A stretch of 64,000 nucleotides of DNA from contig SCRE01000020.1 of assembly GCA_004297935.1 (NCBI GenBank), positions 124,001-188,000 of the forward strand. Direction: 5' to 3'. Both the position numbers and the translations under genes were made by a program. The DNA comes from Microbacteriaceae bacterium. Its GTDB lineage: Bacteria; Actinomycetota; Actinomycetes; Actinomycetales; Microbacteriaceae. A model generated the notes under the pieces. That model did no database searches, was not told the DNA's origin, and worked only from the letters and a program-made list of their open reading frames with translations. This document shows positions 16,958 to 25,435 of this stretch, one piece after another (positions within the stretch are counted from its first letter, which is position 1; each line of letters begins with the position of its first letter).

Positions 16958-18091
16958 ATGTTCAAAACTCGAAGGGTCATCGCGGTCTTGTCGGTCGCCA
17001 CGGCGGCTGCGCTCGTGTTGAGTGCGTGCAGTGGCGGATCCGGCGGCAGCAGTTCATCCAGCAGTTCTTCCGTCGATGCCGCGACGGCGACGAGCGCGGC
17101 CGCTTTCGGAGGCATGAGTCAACTGGTCGCCGCCGCGAAGAAGGAAGGCACGCTCAACGTCATCGCGTTGCCGGACTCATGGGCCAACTACGGCAAGATC
17201 ATCGCCGCTTTCAAAGCGAAGTACGGGCTCACGGTCAACTCGGCGAACCCGAACGGATCAAGCGCGGACGAGATCAAGGCCGCCGACGACAACAAGGGGC
17301 AGGACACCGCGCCCGACGTCTTCGACCTCGGCGCCGCTGTCGCTCTCGCGAGCACCGCCAAGTTCGCGCCGTACAAGGTCGCGAACTGGGCGCAGATTCC
17401 TGCGGAGAACAAGGAACCCACAGGGCTGTGGGTCAACGACTACACCGGAAGCATGTCGATCGGTTACAACTCGAACAAGTATCCGAAGCCGACGAGCCTC
17501 GACGACCTGCTGAAGCCCGCGTTCAAGGGGGCCGTCGCCATCAACGGCGACCCGACGCAGGCCGGCGCAGCGTTCGCCGCCGTCGGGCTGGCCACGGTGC
17601 AGAGCGGTGGAACGCTCGACAACTTTCAGCCGGGCATCGACTTCTACCACAAGCTCAGCAAGGCCGGCAACTTCCTGACCGTCGACCCCACCCCCGCAAC
17701 CATCGCGTCCGGTGAGACGGGCGTCGTCTTCGACTGGAGCTACAACAACCTTGCAGCCGCCGCCACGGTTCCCGGCTGGAAGGTGACGACGCTCCCGGGC
17801 ACCGCCTACATCAGCTACTACAACCAGGCGATCAACAAGGACGCCCCGCATCCGGCTGCTGCTCGGCTGTGGGAGGAGTTCGTCTACAGTCCGACGGTGC
17901 AGAACCTGTTCCTTGCGGCCGGTGCCTACCCGGTCACCATCGATGCGATGACCTCCGCCGGCACGATCGACAAGACGGTGCTCGACTCCGTCGGCGCACT
18001 GCCGAAGAACCGGGTCTCGCCGACGACCGACCAGACGAACGCGGCGAATGCGTTGCTCTCAAAGAGCTGGGCAGCGGCCATCGGCCAGTAG
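16958..18091 (+). CDS. ABC importer substrate-binding lipoprotein (polyamine/iron/aminoethylphosphonate type)
   Basis: A 377-residue exported lipoprotein. The signal peptide has n-region MFKTRR, a hydrophobic stretch and lipobox LSACSGG, then a Ser/Gly linker. The mature part resembles the cluster D binding proteins of the PotD/AfuA/PhnS group (extracellular solute-binding family 6/8): a central GLWVNDYTGSMSIGYN strand and SGETGVVFDWSYNN. A strong GGAGGA precedes ATG 16958. It is followed after 9 bp by two permease genes and the ATPase, making a complete importer. It probably supplies the substrate of the divergent CoA-transferase operon, for instance a small amine or betaine, but the ligand cannot be read from sequence. 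Confidence 0.87.
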   Translation: MFKTRRVIAVLSVATAAALVLSACSGGSGGSSSSSSSSVDAATATSAAAFGGMSQLVAAAKKEGTLNVIALPDSWANYGKIIAAFKAKYGLTVNSANPNGSSADEIKAADDNKGQDTAPDVFDLGAAVALASTAKFAPYKVANWAQIPAENKEPTGLWVNDYTGSMSIGYNSNKYPKPTSLDDLLKPAFKGAVAINGDPTQAGAAFAAVGLATVQSGGTLDNFQPGIDFYHKLSKAGNFLTVDPTPATIASGETGVVFDWSYNNLAAAATVPGWKVTTLPGTAYISYYNQAINKDAPHPAAARLWEEFVYSPTVQNLFLAAGAYPVTIDAMTSAGTIDKTVLDSVGALPKNRVSPTTDQTNAANALLSKSWAAAIGQ

Positions 18092-18100
18092 CATACGAAG

Positions 18101-19042
18101 ATGACAGTCGCTGCTGCGCCAGCCAGCGACAGCGGTGGCGCCGAGGCCATGCCCCGGCGTCACCACCCCGCTGGTTCCGCGCCGATCCGCCGCGCGAAGC
18201 GCGGCTGGTCTTTTCTCGGGTTGACGCCGTTCGCCTGTTATGTGCTGCTCTTTCTCGCCCTACCGACGATCCTCGCCCTGGGCACGGGCTTCTTCGACAG
18301 CAGGGGCGCTTTCACGCTCGACAACATCGCCGCGCTTTTCGATCCGGTCATCCTGAGCACGTTCGTGGCATCCTTCTGGGTGTCGGCCCTCACGGCGGTG
18401 ATCGGCGCCCTCGTCGGTGCACTGATCTGCTACGCGCTGCTCGGAACCCGTTCCGACGGGCGGCTGCGTCTGATGATCGAATCGGCGTCGAGCGTACTCG
18501 CCCAGTTCGGCGGTGTCATGCTTGCCTTCGCCTTCATCGCGACGATCGGCGTGCAGGGCCTGGTCACCATCTGGTTGCAGTCGATCTTCCACTTCAACAT
18601 CTATGCCAACGGTGTGTGGCTCTACACGGTTCCCGGCCTGATCCTGCCGTACATCTACTTTCAGGTTCCGCTCATGGTGATCACGTTCCTGCCGGCGCTC
18701 GAGGGGCTCAAGCCGCAGTGGGCTGAAGCGAACGCGACGCTCGGCGGCAATCGGCTCACCTACTGGCTGCGCATCGCTTTCCCCGTTCTCGCCCCCGCGT
18801 TCTTCGGCAGCCTGCTGCTGTTGTTCGCCAACGCCTTCTCCGCGTACGCGACGGCGGCCGCGCTGATCAGTCAGGGCTCGCAGATCGTGCCGCTTCAGAT
18901 TCGCGCGGCGCTGGTCAGCGAGACGATTCTGGGCCGCTCCAACATGGCCGGCGCTCTCGCGCTCGGCATGATCGTGGTGATGGTGATCGTGATGACGGCC
19001 TATTCGTTCCTCCAAGCGCGCACAACGAGGTGGCAGCGATGA
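18101..19042 (+). CDS. ABC importer permease, PotB/CysT type
   Basis: A 313-residue binding-protein-dependent inner-membrane permease. Six transmembrane segments start at FLGLTPFACYVLLFLALP; the cytoplasmic EAA loop that contacts the ATPase reads EANATLGGNRLTYWLRIAFP around residues 205-225, with the conserved Gly. This corresponds to the first (PotB-like) permease of polyamine/iron type importers. The next permease starts within its stop codon (ATGA overlap), so the two are made together in equal amounts, as expected for a heterodimeric channel. Confidence 0.9.
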   Translation: MTVAAAPASDSGGAEAMPRRHHPAGSAPIRRAKRGWSFLGLTPFACYVLLFLALPTILALGTGFFDSRGAFTLDNIAALFDPVILSTFVASFWVSALTAVIGALVGALICYALLGTRSDGRLRLMIESASSVLAQFGGVMLAFAFIATIGVQGLVTIWLQSIFHFNIYANGVWLYTVPGLILPYIYFQVPLMVITFLPALEGLKPQWAEANATLGGNRLTYWLRIAFPVLAPAFFGSLLLLFANAFSAYATAAALISQGSQIVPLQIRAALVSETILGRSNMAGALALGMIVVMVIVMTAYSFLQARTTRWQR

Positions 19043-19875
19043 GCCGCGGCTCGGCTCGGCTCGGCATCGCACCGAGCCGACTGACCCGCGACATCATTCT
19101 CGGCGTCATCGGGGTGCTGTTCGCGATCCCCATCCTCTCGATGCTGGAGTTCACGCTTCGCAACGGCCTCGCAGGCGGCTACACGCTGTCGCACTGGATC
19201 GGGCTGTTCGACCCGGCAAACGCCACGCAATACGACGTGCTGTACACCGGCCTGGTCAATTCGCTGGTGTTGGCTGTCGTGACCGTTGCGATCGTGCTGT
19301 GCGTTCTGCTGCCGACCATGGTGCTGGTGCAACTGCGCTTTCCAACGCTGCGTCGACTGCTCGAGTTCATCTGCATCATTCCCATCACCGTGCCGGCGAT
19401 CGTGCTCGTCGTCGGACTTGCGCCGATCTATTCCGTCGTCGCACAGATCTTCGGCAGCTCGGTGTGGACGCTGGCCTTCGCCTACGGAATCACCGTCCTG
19501 CCCTACGCCTACCGCACGATCCAATCGAATCTGGGCGCAATCGACGTCAACACGCTGAGCGAGGCGGCCCGATCCCTCGGCGCGAACTGGGGCGTTGTAT
19601 TCTGGCGAGTGCTGGTTCCGAACCTGCGCCGGGGCATCCTGGCAGCATCCTTCATCTCGGTCGCCGTCGTGCTCGGCGAGTTCACGATCGCGTCGCTGCT
19701 CAGCCGGCAGAACCTGCAGACGGCGATTCTCCTGATGTCGCAGACGGATCCGTATGTCGCGGTGATCTTCGCGCTTCTCGCGCTCATATTCGTATTCGTG
19801 CTCCTGCTGATCATCGGTGGTGTCGGTGCTGTCGGCCGCGGCGGACGCAGACAGAAGAAGGGTGCCCAATCGTGA
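19039..19875 (+). CDS. ABC importer permease, PotC type
   Basis: A 278-residue second permease subunit with six hydrophobic segments (first ILGVIGVLFAIPILSMLEFT). Its EAA motif is EAARSLGANWGVVFWRVLVP, around residues 173-193. ATG 19039 overlaps the previous stop by 4 bp; a GTG 9 bp upstream is a less likely start. Its last bases overlap the GTG of the ATPase gene. It forms the importer channel with the preceding protein. The C-terminal end is rich in Gly and Lys/Arg. Confidence 0.9.
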   Translation: MSRGSARLGIAPSRLTRDIILGVIGVLFAIPILSMLEFTLRNGLAGGYTLSHWIGLFDPANATQYDVLYTGLVNSLVLAVVTVAIVLCVLLPTMVLVQLRFPTLRRLLEFICIIPITVPAIVLVVGLAPIYSVVAQIFGSSVWTLAFAYGITVLPYAYRTIQSNLGAIDVNTLSEAARSLGANWGVVFWRVLVPNLRRGILAASFISVAVVLGEFTIASLLSRQNLQTAILLMSQTDPYVAVIFALLALIFVFVLLLIIGGVGAVGRGGRRQKKGAQS

Positions 19876-20909
19876 GCTCAACCACCGGGGTCGCCGTCGA
19901 ACTGACGCAGATCACCAAGACCTACTCAGGCCAGCGAGCGCTCGACGACCTTTCTCTCTCCGTGGAGCCCGGCGAGTTCGTTGCACTCCTCGGACCGAGC
20001 GGATGCGGCAAGACCACCGCCCTCAGAGCGCTCGCCGGACTCGAGACCATCGATTCTGGGACGATCGCGATCAACGGCGACGACGTGACCGATCAACCGA
20101 CGAACAAACGCGACATGGGAATGGTGTTCCAGTCGTATTCGCTGTTCCCGCACCTGACGGCGGAAGAGAACGTCGGATTCGGTTTGCGCATGCGCAAGGT
20201 GCCAGGCGCGGAGCGTAAGCGCCGATCGGCGGAAGCCTTGGACATGGTCGGCCTCGACCAACATCTGGAACGGTACGCCCACGAGTTGAGCGGCGGGCAG
20301 CAGCAGCGCGTCGCCTTGGCGCGCGCCCTGGTCACCGAACCGCGGGTGCTACTGCTGGACGAGCCGCTGTCCGCACTCGACGCAAAGGTGCGCGTGCAAT
20401 TGCGGGAGGAGATCCGTCGGATCCAAACCGCGCTCGGCATCACCACGCTGTTCGTGACGCACGACCAAGAGGAGGCGCTCGCGGTTGCCGATCGCGTCGC
20501 AGTCATGCAAGCCGGCAACATCGAGCAGATCGGCACACCGGAGGACCTGTACCGGAATCCGGCGACTCCGTTCGTAGCGGAGTTCATCGGGCTGAGCAAC
20601 CGGCTGCCCGGTGTGGTCGGCAGCGGAATGGTCGCGGTGCTGGGGCAGCGCCTTCCGTTGATCCACCCGGACATCGCGGATGGCCCGGTGACAGTGCTGC
20701 TGCGTCCAGAAGACATCAACCTGGCCTCCGGCGGCATCCCGGCTACGGTCGTGTCGTCCAGCTTCCTCGGGTCATTGCGACGCACAACGGTGCGTCTTGA
20801 TGACGACACACTGATCAACGTGCAGCACGAGGTGCGGCACGCGTTCGAACCGGGCTCCGCCGTGCACCTCACGCTGAACGGCATGCCGGTTTCGGTACGG
20901 ACGGAGTAG
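19872..20909 (+). CDS. ABC importer ATPase (PotA/UgpC family)
   Basis: A 345-residue ATPase that energises the importer. Walker A is GPSGCGKTT (about residues 39-47), Q-loop VFQSYSLFPH, signature LSGGQQQRVALARAL, Walker B RVLLLDEPLSALD and switch His in FVTHDQEEA. The C-terminal extension (residues about 245-345, with VTVLLRPEDINLASG) is a TOBE domain as in MalK/PotA-type ATPases. The GTG start overlaps the permease stop (GTGA). The four-gene set is complete, with no gene missing. A GntR regulator faces it 36 bp downstream but appears to belong to the next unit. Confidence 0.93.
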   Translation: MSSTTGVAVELTQITKTYSGQRALDDLSLSVEPGEFVALLGPSGCGKTTALRALAGLETIDSGTIAINGDDVTDQPTNKRDMGMVFQSYSLFPHLTAEENVGFGLRMRKVPGAERKRRSAEALDMVGLDQHLERYAHELSGGQQQRVALARALVTEPRVLLLDEPLSALDAKVRVQLREEIRRIQTALGITTLFVTHDQEEALAVADRVAVMQAGNIEQIGTPEDLYRNPATPFVAEFIGLSNRLPGVVGSGMVAVLGQRLPLIHPDIADGPVTVLLRPEDINLASGGIPATVVSSSFLGSLRRTTVRLDDDTLINVQHEVRHAFEPGSAVHLTLNGMPVSVRTE

Positions 20910-20945
20910 CCGGGCAGCCGCCGAGCTGCGGCCCGATCGGAGCGC

Positions 20946-21302
20946 TCACGGCTCACGGGCGGCCTCTTTCACGAGGGATGCGACCGCATCGGGCGACAGG
21001 CCCAGCTTCCGAACGGAGCGGGCGAGCGCGAGGATCTCAGAGTGAAGGGACGCCAACGGCTCGGCGGCGTCGGTCACCACCGCACCGCGACCGCGCCGCA
21101 TTTCGACCAGTCCTTCCTCACGAAGATCCTGGTAGGCATGAAGCACCGTGTGCAGATTGACGCCGAGGGATGCCGCCACCTCTCGCGCCGCCGGGAGCCG
21201 ATCGCCCGGCTGCAATCTGCCGGCGGCGGCATCCGTCCGCACCGACGCAGCCAACTGCTCGAACAACGGCGCATCGCTCACCGAGTCGATTCGGAATAGC
21301 AT
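20946..21302 (-). CDS. YtrA-type GntR family repressor
   Basis: A 118-residue small GntR protein with an N-terminal winged helix (PLFEQLAASVRTDAAAGRLQ, GDRLPAAREVAASLGVNLHT) and only a short C-terminal helical tail (about residues 85-115), the layout of the YtrA group that usually regulates a linked membrane or transport operon. The -10-like TAGAAT on the minus strand ends 6 nt before ATG 21302, so the mRNA is probably leaderless. That same hexamer is one half of the palindrome in the divergent promoter, implying autorepression. It faces the DUF1214/DUF1254 pair, its likely target. Confidence 0.88.
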   Translation of the reverse strand: MLFRIDSVSDAPLFEQLAASVRTDAAAGRLQPGDRLPAAREVAASLGVNLHTVLHAYQDLREEGLVEMRRGRGAVVTDAAEPLASLHSEILALARSVRKLGLSPDAVASLVKEAAREP

Positions 21303-21307
21303 TCGGG

Positions 21308-21328
21308 TATTCTATAACAACTAGAATA
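21308..21328. promoter_or_regulatory. Palindromic GntR operator TATTCTA-N7-TAGAATA
   Basis: A perfect 7-7-7 inverted repeat in the 42-bp gap between gntR and the DUF1214 gene. Each arm doubles as a -10 element: TAGAAT reads TAGAAT on the plus strand (21322-21327) toward the DUF1214 gene and TAGAAT on the minus strand (21314-21309) toward gntR. Binding of a dimer would block both promoters. Confidence 0.75.
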
Positions 21329-21344
21329 GTGCTATGGTGCGGAT

Positions 21345-21947
21345 ATGGCGGATGTCCTCACGTGGATCGCGCACTCCGGTGTCGTTCAAGGGATAATCAT
21401 CGGCGTCACGTTCGCGTTCCTCACGGCGATCCTCATCATGAACGCCGTGGCAAGGGCAATCACAACGACCGTGAACGGCTGGAGTTCGATCCCCAGCTGC
21501 GGCCAGCCCGGCAACGGAATCCTCATACGAGCCGCTTGCGCTAAAGCCCTGCCCGTCGTCAATGTGTTCGAAGAGGCCGCGTACTGGACGACCACTGCGG
21601 ATAGCTCAGGGCAAGCGCTCAACGGCAGGCATGAATACGTTCTGCGTTTTCCGGCCGGGCAACTCCCGCCGAATGACGCCTTCTGGTCACTCACCGTGAC
21701 CGATGTCGTCGGGTATATGGTGAACAACCCGATCAATCGCTCGAGCTTCGACGATCGTTCACATCTGGCGAAGAACGTCGACGGTTCGATCGACATCTAT
21801 CTCCAGCGAACGGCTCCGACCGGCCATGAGCAGAACTGGCTGCCGGCTCCTTCCGGCAAATTCAAGCTGATGCTCCGCGCCTATCTGCCCGGCGCGGAAA
21901 TTCTCAATGGCACATATCGCGTGCCCCCGGTCGTCAGGGCGAAATGA
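21345..21947 (+). CDS. Membrane-anchored DUF1214 domain protein
   Basis: A 200-residue protein with one N-terminal hydrophobic segment (GIIIGVTFAFLTAILIMNAV, residues 16-35) and an extracytoplasmic DUF1214 domain. Conserved features are YVLRFPAGQLPPNDAFWSLT and NWLPAPSGKFKLMLRAYLP near the C terminus. DUF1214 proteins occur with DUF1254 proteins, often fused; their biochemical role is not established. It is the first gene of a two-gene unit under the GntR palindrome, and the DUF1254 gene starts 1 bp after its stop. Confidence 0.85.
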   Translation: MADVLTWIAHSGVVQGIIIGVTFAFLTAILIMNAVARAITTTVNGWSSIPSCGQPGNGILIRAACAKALPVVNVFEEAAYWTTTADSSGQALNGRHEYVLRFPAGQLPPNDAFWSLTVTDVVGYMVNNPINRSSFDDRSHLAKNVDGSIDIYLQRTAPTGHEQNWLPAPSGKFKLMLRAYLPGAEILNGTYRVPPVVRAK

Positions 21948-21948
21948 G

Positions 21949-22605
21949 ATGAATCGGCTCATCCTGAAATACGGATATCCCATTACGGCCGTCATACTGG
22001 CGGTTTTCGCATGGGTCGTCTACCAGCGGATAGCCGGCGGATGGGGCGCGATCGTTCCACTCGTCGTGGCAGCAGCCATCGTGTGGCTGCTCGGCGCGAC
22101 GGTCTTCATCTACGTGTGGCCGCGCCTCACGGTCGGTGGCTATCGAAGGGCGATTGTCAGGCGGGGTTTCGGCGGCGGCCCGATCCCCGTCAACACGCTG
22201 TACGCCGAGCCCAGTGTCTCCTCCGCTTCGGCATCGAACGGGAGCTTGATGGGAACCGGAACCGACGACCTGCTTTACCTTGCCGGTTGGCTCGATTTGA
22301 GGAAGGGACCGCAAGTTCTGCACGTGCCCGACATGGGCAACCGTTATTACAGTGTGCAGTTCACCGATCCGTCGAGCAGCGCCAATTTCGGCTACGTCGG
22401 CAAACGCGCGACGGGGACCAGAGCCGGCGACTATGTTCTCAGCGGGCCAGGCTGGAAGGGAACCGTGCCGAACGGTATGACGCAGATCTCTTCGCCGAAC
22501 CACTCTCTGCTTGTCATCGGCCGTGTATTCGTCGAGAGCGAAAGCGATCAACCGACCGCGTACACGCTTGCGAAGCAGATACAGCTCGCGCCGCTGAATC
22601 AGTAG
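21949..22605 (+). CDS. Membrane-anchored DUF1254 domain protein
   Basis: A 218-residue partner of the previous protein. Two hydrophobic segments near the N terminus (YPITAVILAVFAWVVYQRIA; IVPLVVAAAIVWLLGATVFI) anchor a DUF1254 domain with TLYAEPSVSSAS, DDLLYLAGWLDLRKGPQVLH and DMGNRYYSVQFTDPSSSANF. In many proteobacteria the two domains form one long protein; here each has its own anchor and they are translated from adjacent cistrons, so a complex at the outer face of the membrane is likely. Its last 7 bp overlap the convergent transketolase gene. Function unknown. Confidence 0.85.
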   Translation: MNRLILKYGYPITAVILAVFAWVVYQRIAGGWGAIVPLVVAAAIVWLLGATVFIYVWPRLTVGGYRRAIVRRGFGGGPIPVNTLYAEPSVSSASASNGSLMGTGTDDLLYLAGWLDLRKGPQVLHVPDMGNRYYSVQFTDPSSSANFGYVGKRATGTRAGDYVLSGPGWKGTVPNGMTQISSPNHSLLVIGRVFVESESDQPTAYTLAKQIQLAPLNQ

Positions 22606-24629
22606 CGGGAGACGGCAGGACGGAGCACTTCTCGGACCCTTTCAATGACATGCTGGATGGTCATGCCTCGCTCCCGCAGTGCGTCTTCGGCGGACGCCGA
22701 GACGCCGAACACGTCGATGCCGACGACGGTGCCGATGTCCTTTGTCAGGTCTGCCCACCCGAAAGTGGTCGCCGCTTCGACGACGATGCGCGGCAGGTGC
22801 ATGGGGAGTACCTCATCCTGATAGCTGCGCGGTTGGCCGAAGAACCATTCGCGACAGGGCATAGACACGACGCGCGCGTGTATCCCTTCCATCTCCAAGG
22901 CTCTAGCCGCGGAGATCGCCAACGGGACTTCGCTCCCTGTCCCCACGATCACACAGTGCGGTCGTTGGTGTTCGTGGACCACATACGCGCCGCGCCGCAC
23001 GCCACGGCGCACAGCGTCAGGGGCCGTCGCAGCGACCTCTACCGGCTGGCGAGCAAGGATGAGCGCAACCGGAGTCTTCGACTCAAGGCTGGCACACCAT
23101 GCCGCAGCGGTCTCATTCGCGTCGGCGGGACGCACGACGGCAAGGCCCGGAATGGCACGCAATCCGGCCAACTGTTCGATCGGCTGATGGGTCGGACCAT
23201 CGGCACCGAGGGCGACAGAGTCGTGCGTGAAGATGTACAAGGCCGGCAGACGCATAAGCGCAGCAAGTCGGATCGCCGGACGCTGATAATCGCTGAACGC
23301 CAGGAAGGTTCCGGCGAAGAACCTGGATCTCCCGGCGAGCAGAATGCCGTTCATCGCCGCGGCCATCGCGTGCTCGCGGACACCCCAGTGCACGTTTCGA
23401 CCGTCATGAGCACCGGGACCGAACGAACCGCCGTGTATGATCGACGTCCTGTTCGGTTCGGCGAGATCGGCGGAACCTCCCCACAGTTCCGGAATTGAGG
23501 CGGCGAGCCGTTGGATCGTGACGCCGGACGCGTCGCGCGTGGAGACCAGTTCACCCGGCCGCCAGGTGGGCAGGGTTTCCAGCAGGCCCTCGGGGACCGC
23601 ACCGGACAGCGCACGAGTGAACGCTGCGGCCTTCTCCGGCATCCGACGCTCCCACGCTGCGAACGCGGCAACCGATGCCTCGCGCAAGCGCGCCCCCCGC
23701 TCGACGGCACGGCGGGTGAACGACAGCACGGAATCGTCGACCTGGAACGGCTCTGAGCCTGGCGCGAGCAGTTCGCGTGTCGCCATCGCCTCTGCCGCAC
23801 CCAGGGGCGAGCCATGAGCGGCCGCGGTTCCGGTGGCGTTGGGCGCCGGCCAGGCGATCTGGGATCTCACGACCACCAGGCTCGGCCTGCTGCGATTGGC
23901 GGCCGCCGTCGTCAGCGCGGCGTCGACGGCGGCGGCGTCGATGTCGCCGTCCCCACCCAGCGCGACCCTCTGCACATGCCAGCCCTGAGCCTCGAATCTC
24001 GTTCGTATGTCTTCGCTGTGTGCGAGGGAGGTGCTGCCCTCAATCTGGATCTCGTTGTCGTCGTAGACGACCACGAGATTGCCCAGCCGCTGGTGCCCGG
24101 CGAACGCGGCCGCCTCGTAGGAGACGCCCTCCTGAAGGTCGCCATCCGAGCAGAGCACCCAGACCGTTCGATCGAACGGCGACGTGCTCTCGTCCGCGTC
24201 TGGATCGTAAAGGGCACGCTCGTGCGCGAAGCCCGCCGCCATCCCGACTGCCGTGGCGAGACCCTGGCCGAGCGGCCCTGTCGTGGCCTCGACACCTGCC
24301 GTATGTCCATACTCGGGGTGACCCGGCGTTCGCGAGCCGAGCCTCCTGAACGCCTTCAGGTCATCGATATCGAGCCCATATCCGGTGAGGTAGAGCTGCA
24401 CGTACTGCACGATACTGGCGTGTCCGCACGAGAGCACGAATCGGTCACGGCCAAGCCACTCGGGGTGTGCCGGGTCATGCCGGACGTGTCGCTGGTAGAG
24501 CAGGTGCGCGATCGGTGCGAGGGCCATCGCCGTACCAGGATGCCCGGTGCCGGCGTGCTCGACCGCGTCCATCGCGAGGAGGCGTGCGGTTGCGATGGCC
24601 GCGCGATCTTCATCGGTGAGCGTGGTCAC
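22599..24629 (-). CDS. tkt: Transketolase
   Basis: A 676-residue thiamine-diphosphate enzyme that moves two-carbon units between sugar phosphates in the non-oxidative pentose phosphate pathway. The TPP/Mg site is GDGDLQEGVSYEAAAFAG with the NEIQIEG continuation; HAGTGHPGTAMA and GHTAGVEATTGPLGQG are the conserved N-terminal loops, and the pyrimidine domain has FAGTFLAFSDYQRPAIRLAA. I set the start at GTG 24629, which overlaps the SDR stop codon (GTGA); the longer open frame upstream runs through the SDR gene. Placed last in a sugar-uptake operon, this copy would channel pentose phosphate (xylulose-5-P) made by the operon kinase into central metabolism and is probably not the housekeeping copy. 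Confidence 0.93.
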   Translation of the reverse strand: MTTLTDEDRAAIATARLLAMDAVEHAGTGHPGTAMALAPIAHLLYQRHVRHDPAHPEWLGRDRFVLSCGHASIVQYVQLYLTGYGLDIDDLKAFRRLGSRTPGHPEYGHTAGVEATTGPLGQGLATAVGMAAGFAHERALYDPDADESTSPFDRTVWVLCSDGDLQEGVSYEAAAFAGHQRLGNLVVVYDDNEIQIEGSTSLAHSEDIRTRFEAQGWHVQRVALGGDGDIDAAAVDAALTTAAANRSRPSLVVVRSQIAWPAPNATGTAAAHGSPLGAAEAMATRELLAPGSEPFQVDDSVLSFTRRAVERGARLREASVAAFAAWERRMPEKAAAFTRALSGAVPEGLLETLPTWRPGELVSTRDASGVTIQRLAASIPELWGGSADLAEPNRTSIIHGGSFGPGAHDGRNVHWGVREHAMAAAMNGILLAGRSRFFAGTFLAFSDYQRPAIRLAALMRLPALYIFTHDSVALGADGPTHQPIEQLAGLRAIPGLAVVRPADANETAAAWCASLESKTPVALILARQPVEVAATAPDAVRRGVRRGAYVVHEHQRPHCVIVGTGSEVPLAISAARALEMEGIHARVVSMPCREWFFGQPRSYQDEVLPMHLPRIVVEAATTFGWADLTKDIGTVVGIDVFGVSASAEDALRERGMTIQHVIERVREVLRPAVSRY

Positions 24630-25360
24630 TGATGGCCGTTCTCGCTCATCGGATACACGACGACCTCGGTGATCCGGGTATTGGCGGGCTGCTGCAAGGC
24701 ATACAACACCGAACGGGCGATCGTCTCCGGCTCGAGGCGGTCCACCGAGGCGACCTCGACGGGATCGATCCCGGTGTTGAACGCCCAGTTCGTGTCGACG
24801 CCTGCCGGGCAGATCGCGGTGACCTTGATGCCCTTCGGGCTGAGTTCCTTGTCGAGCCCACGGGTCATTCCGACGGTTGCCCATTTGGTCGCCGAGTACG
24901 CGGTGGCCCCGGCGAAACCTGCCAAGCCGGAGATGGACGCGATATTGATGATGTTCCCGCCGCCGCGTGCCTCGAGCCTCGGGATGATCGCCTTGGTGAA
25001 GAGGAAGATGCTGCGCACGTTGACGTCGAGTTGTCGGTCGAAGTCGCTCACCGACATCTCGGCAAGCGGACCGAGGATGCCGATTCCCGCATTGTTGACC
25101 AGGATATCGAGGGCTCCGGGTGCTGCATCTGCGGCCTCGAACGCGCGCGCGACGACGGCCGGGTCCGTGACATCACCGGCAACAACGGTCGCCGCTCCTC
25201 CTGCCCCTCGGATCTCGCCGACCAGGCTGTTCAGGTCGTCTTCGCTTCGCGCCGTGGCAATGACGTGGGCGCCCTCTGAGGCGAGGAGGGTTGCTGTCGC
25301 ACGGCCGATTCCGCGGCTGGCTCCGGTGACGATGGCGACGCGTCCGGTGAGGGTGGGCAT
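24626..25360 (-). CDS. Short-chain dehydrogenase, probable polyol dehydrogenase
   Basis: A 244-residue classical SDR with all motifs: cofactor loop TGASRGIGRA (residues 11-20), NNAG (about 89-92), Ser in NIASISGL and YSATK (YxxxK). The C-terminal part VYPMSENGHQ resembles the clavaldehyde dehydrogenase/YdfG-like group. In a ribose-type ABC operon with an FGGY kinase and transketolase it most likely oxidises a pentitol to the ketopentose that is then phosphorylated (inference). Ribosome-binding site AAGGAG before ATG 25360; a strong hairpin separates it from the binding-protein gene upstream. Confidence 0.85.
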   Translation of the reverse strand: MPTLTGRVAIVTGASRGIGRATATLLASEGAHVIATARSEDDLNSLVGEIRGAGGAATVVAGDVTDPAVVARAFEAADAAPGALDILVNNAGIGILGPLAEMSVSDFDRQLDVNVRSIFLFTKAIIPRLEARGGGNIINIASISGLAGFAGATAYSATKWATVGMTRGLDKELSPKGIKVTAICPAGVDTNWAFNTGIDPVEVASVDRLEPETIARSVLYALQQPANTRITEVVVYPMSENGHQ

Positions 25361-25390
25361 GGTTCTCCTTGTGATGTCGGGTGGATGTCG

Positions 25391-25421
25391 CGTGGAGGGC
25401 AGCCGGTTGCTGCCCTCCACG
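25391..25421 (-). terminator. Strong hairpin after the sugar-binding protein gene
   Basis: CGTGGAGGGCAGC and GCTGCCCTCCACG form a perfect 13-bp stem around a 5-nt loop, 14 bp below the binding-protein stop codon. Without a T tract it more likely acts as a partial terminator or 3' mRNA stabiliser, giving more binding protein than downstream enzymes, as is common in such operons. Confidence 0.65.
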
Positions 25422-25435
25422 GTGGCGGTGGGTTC

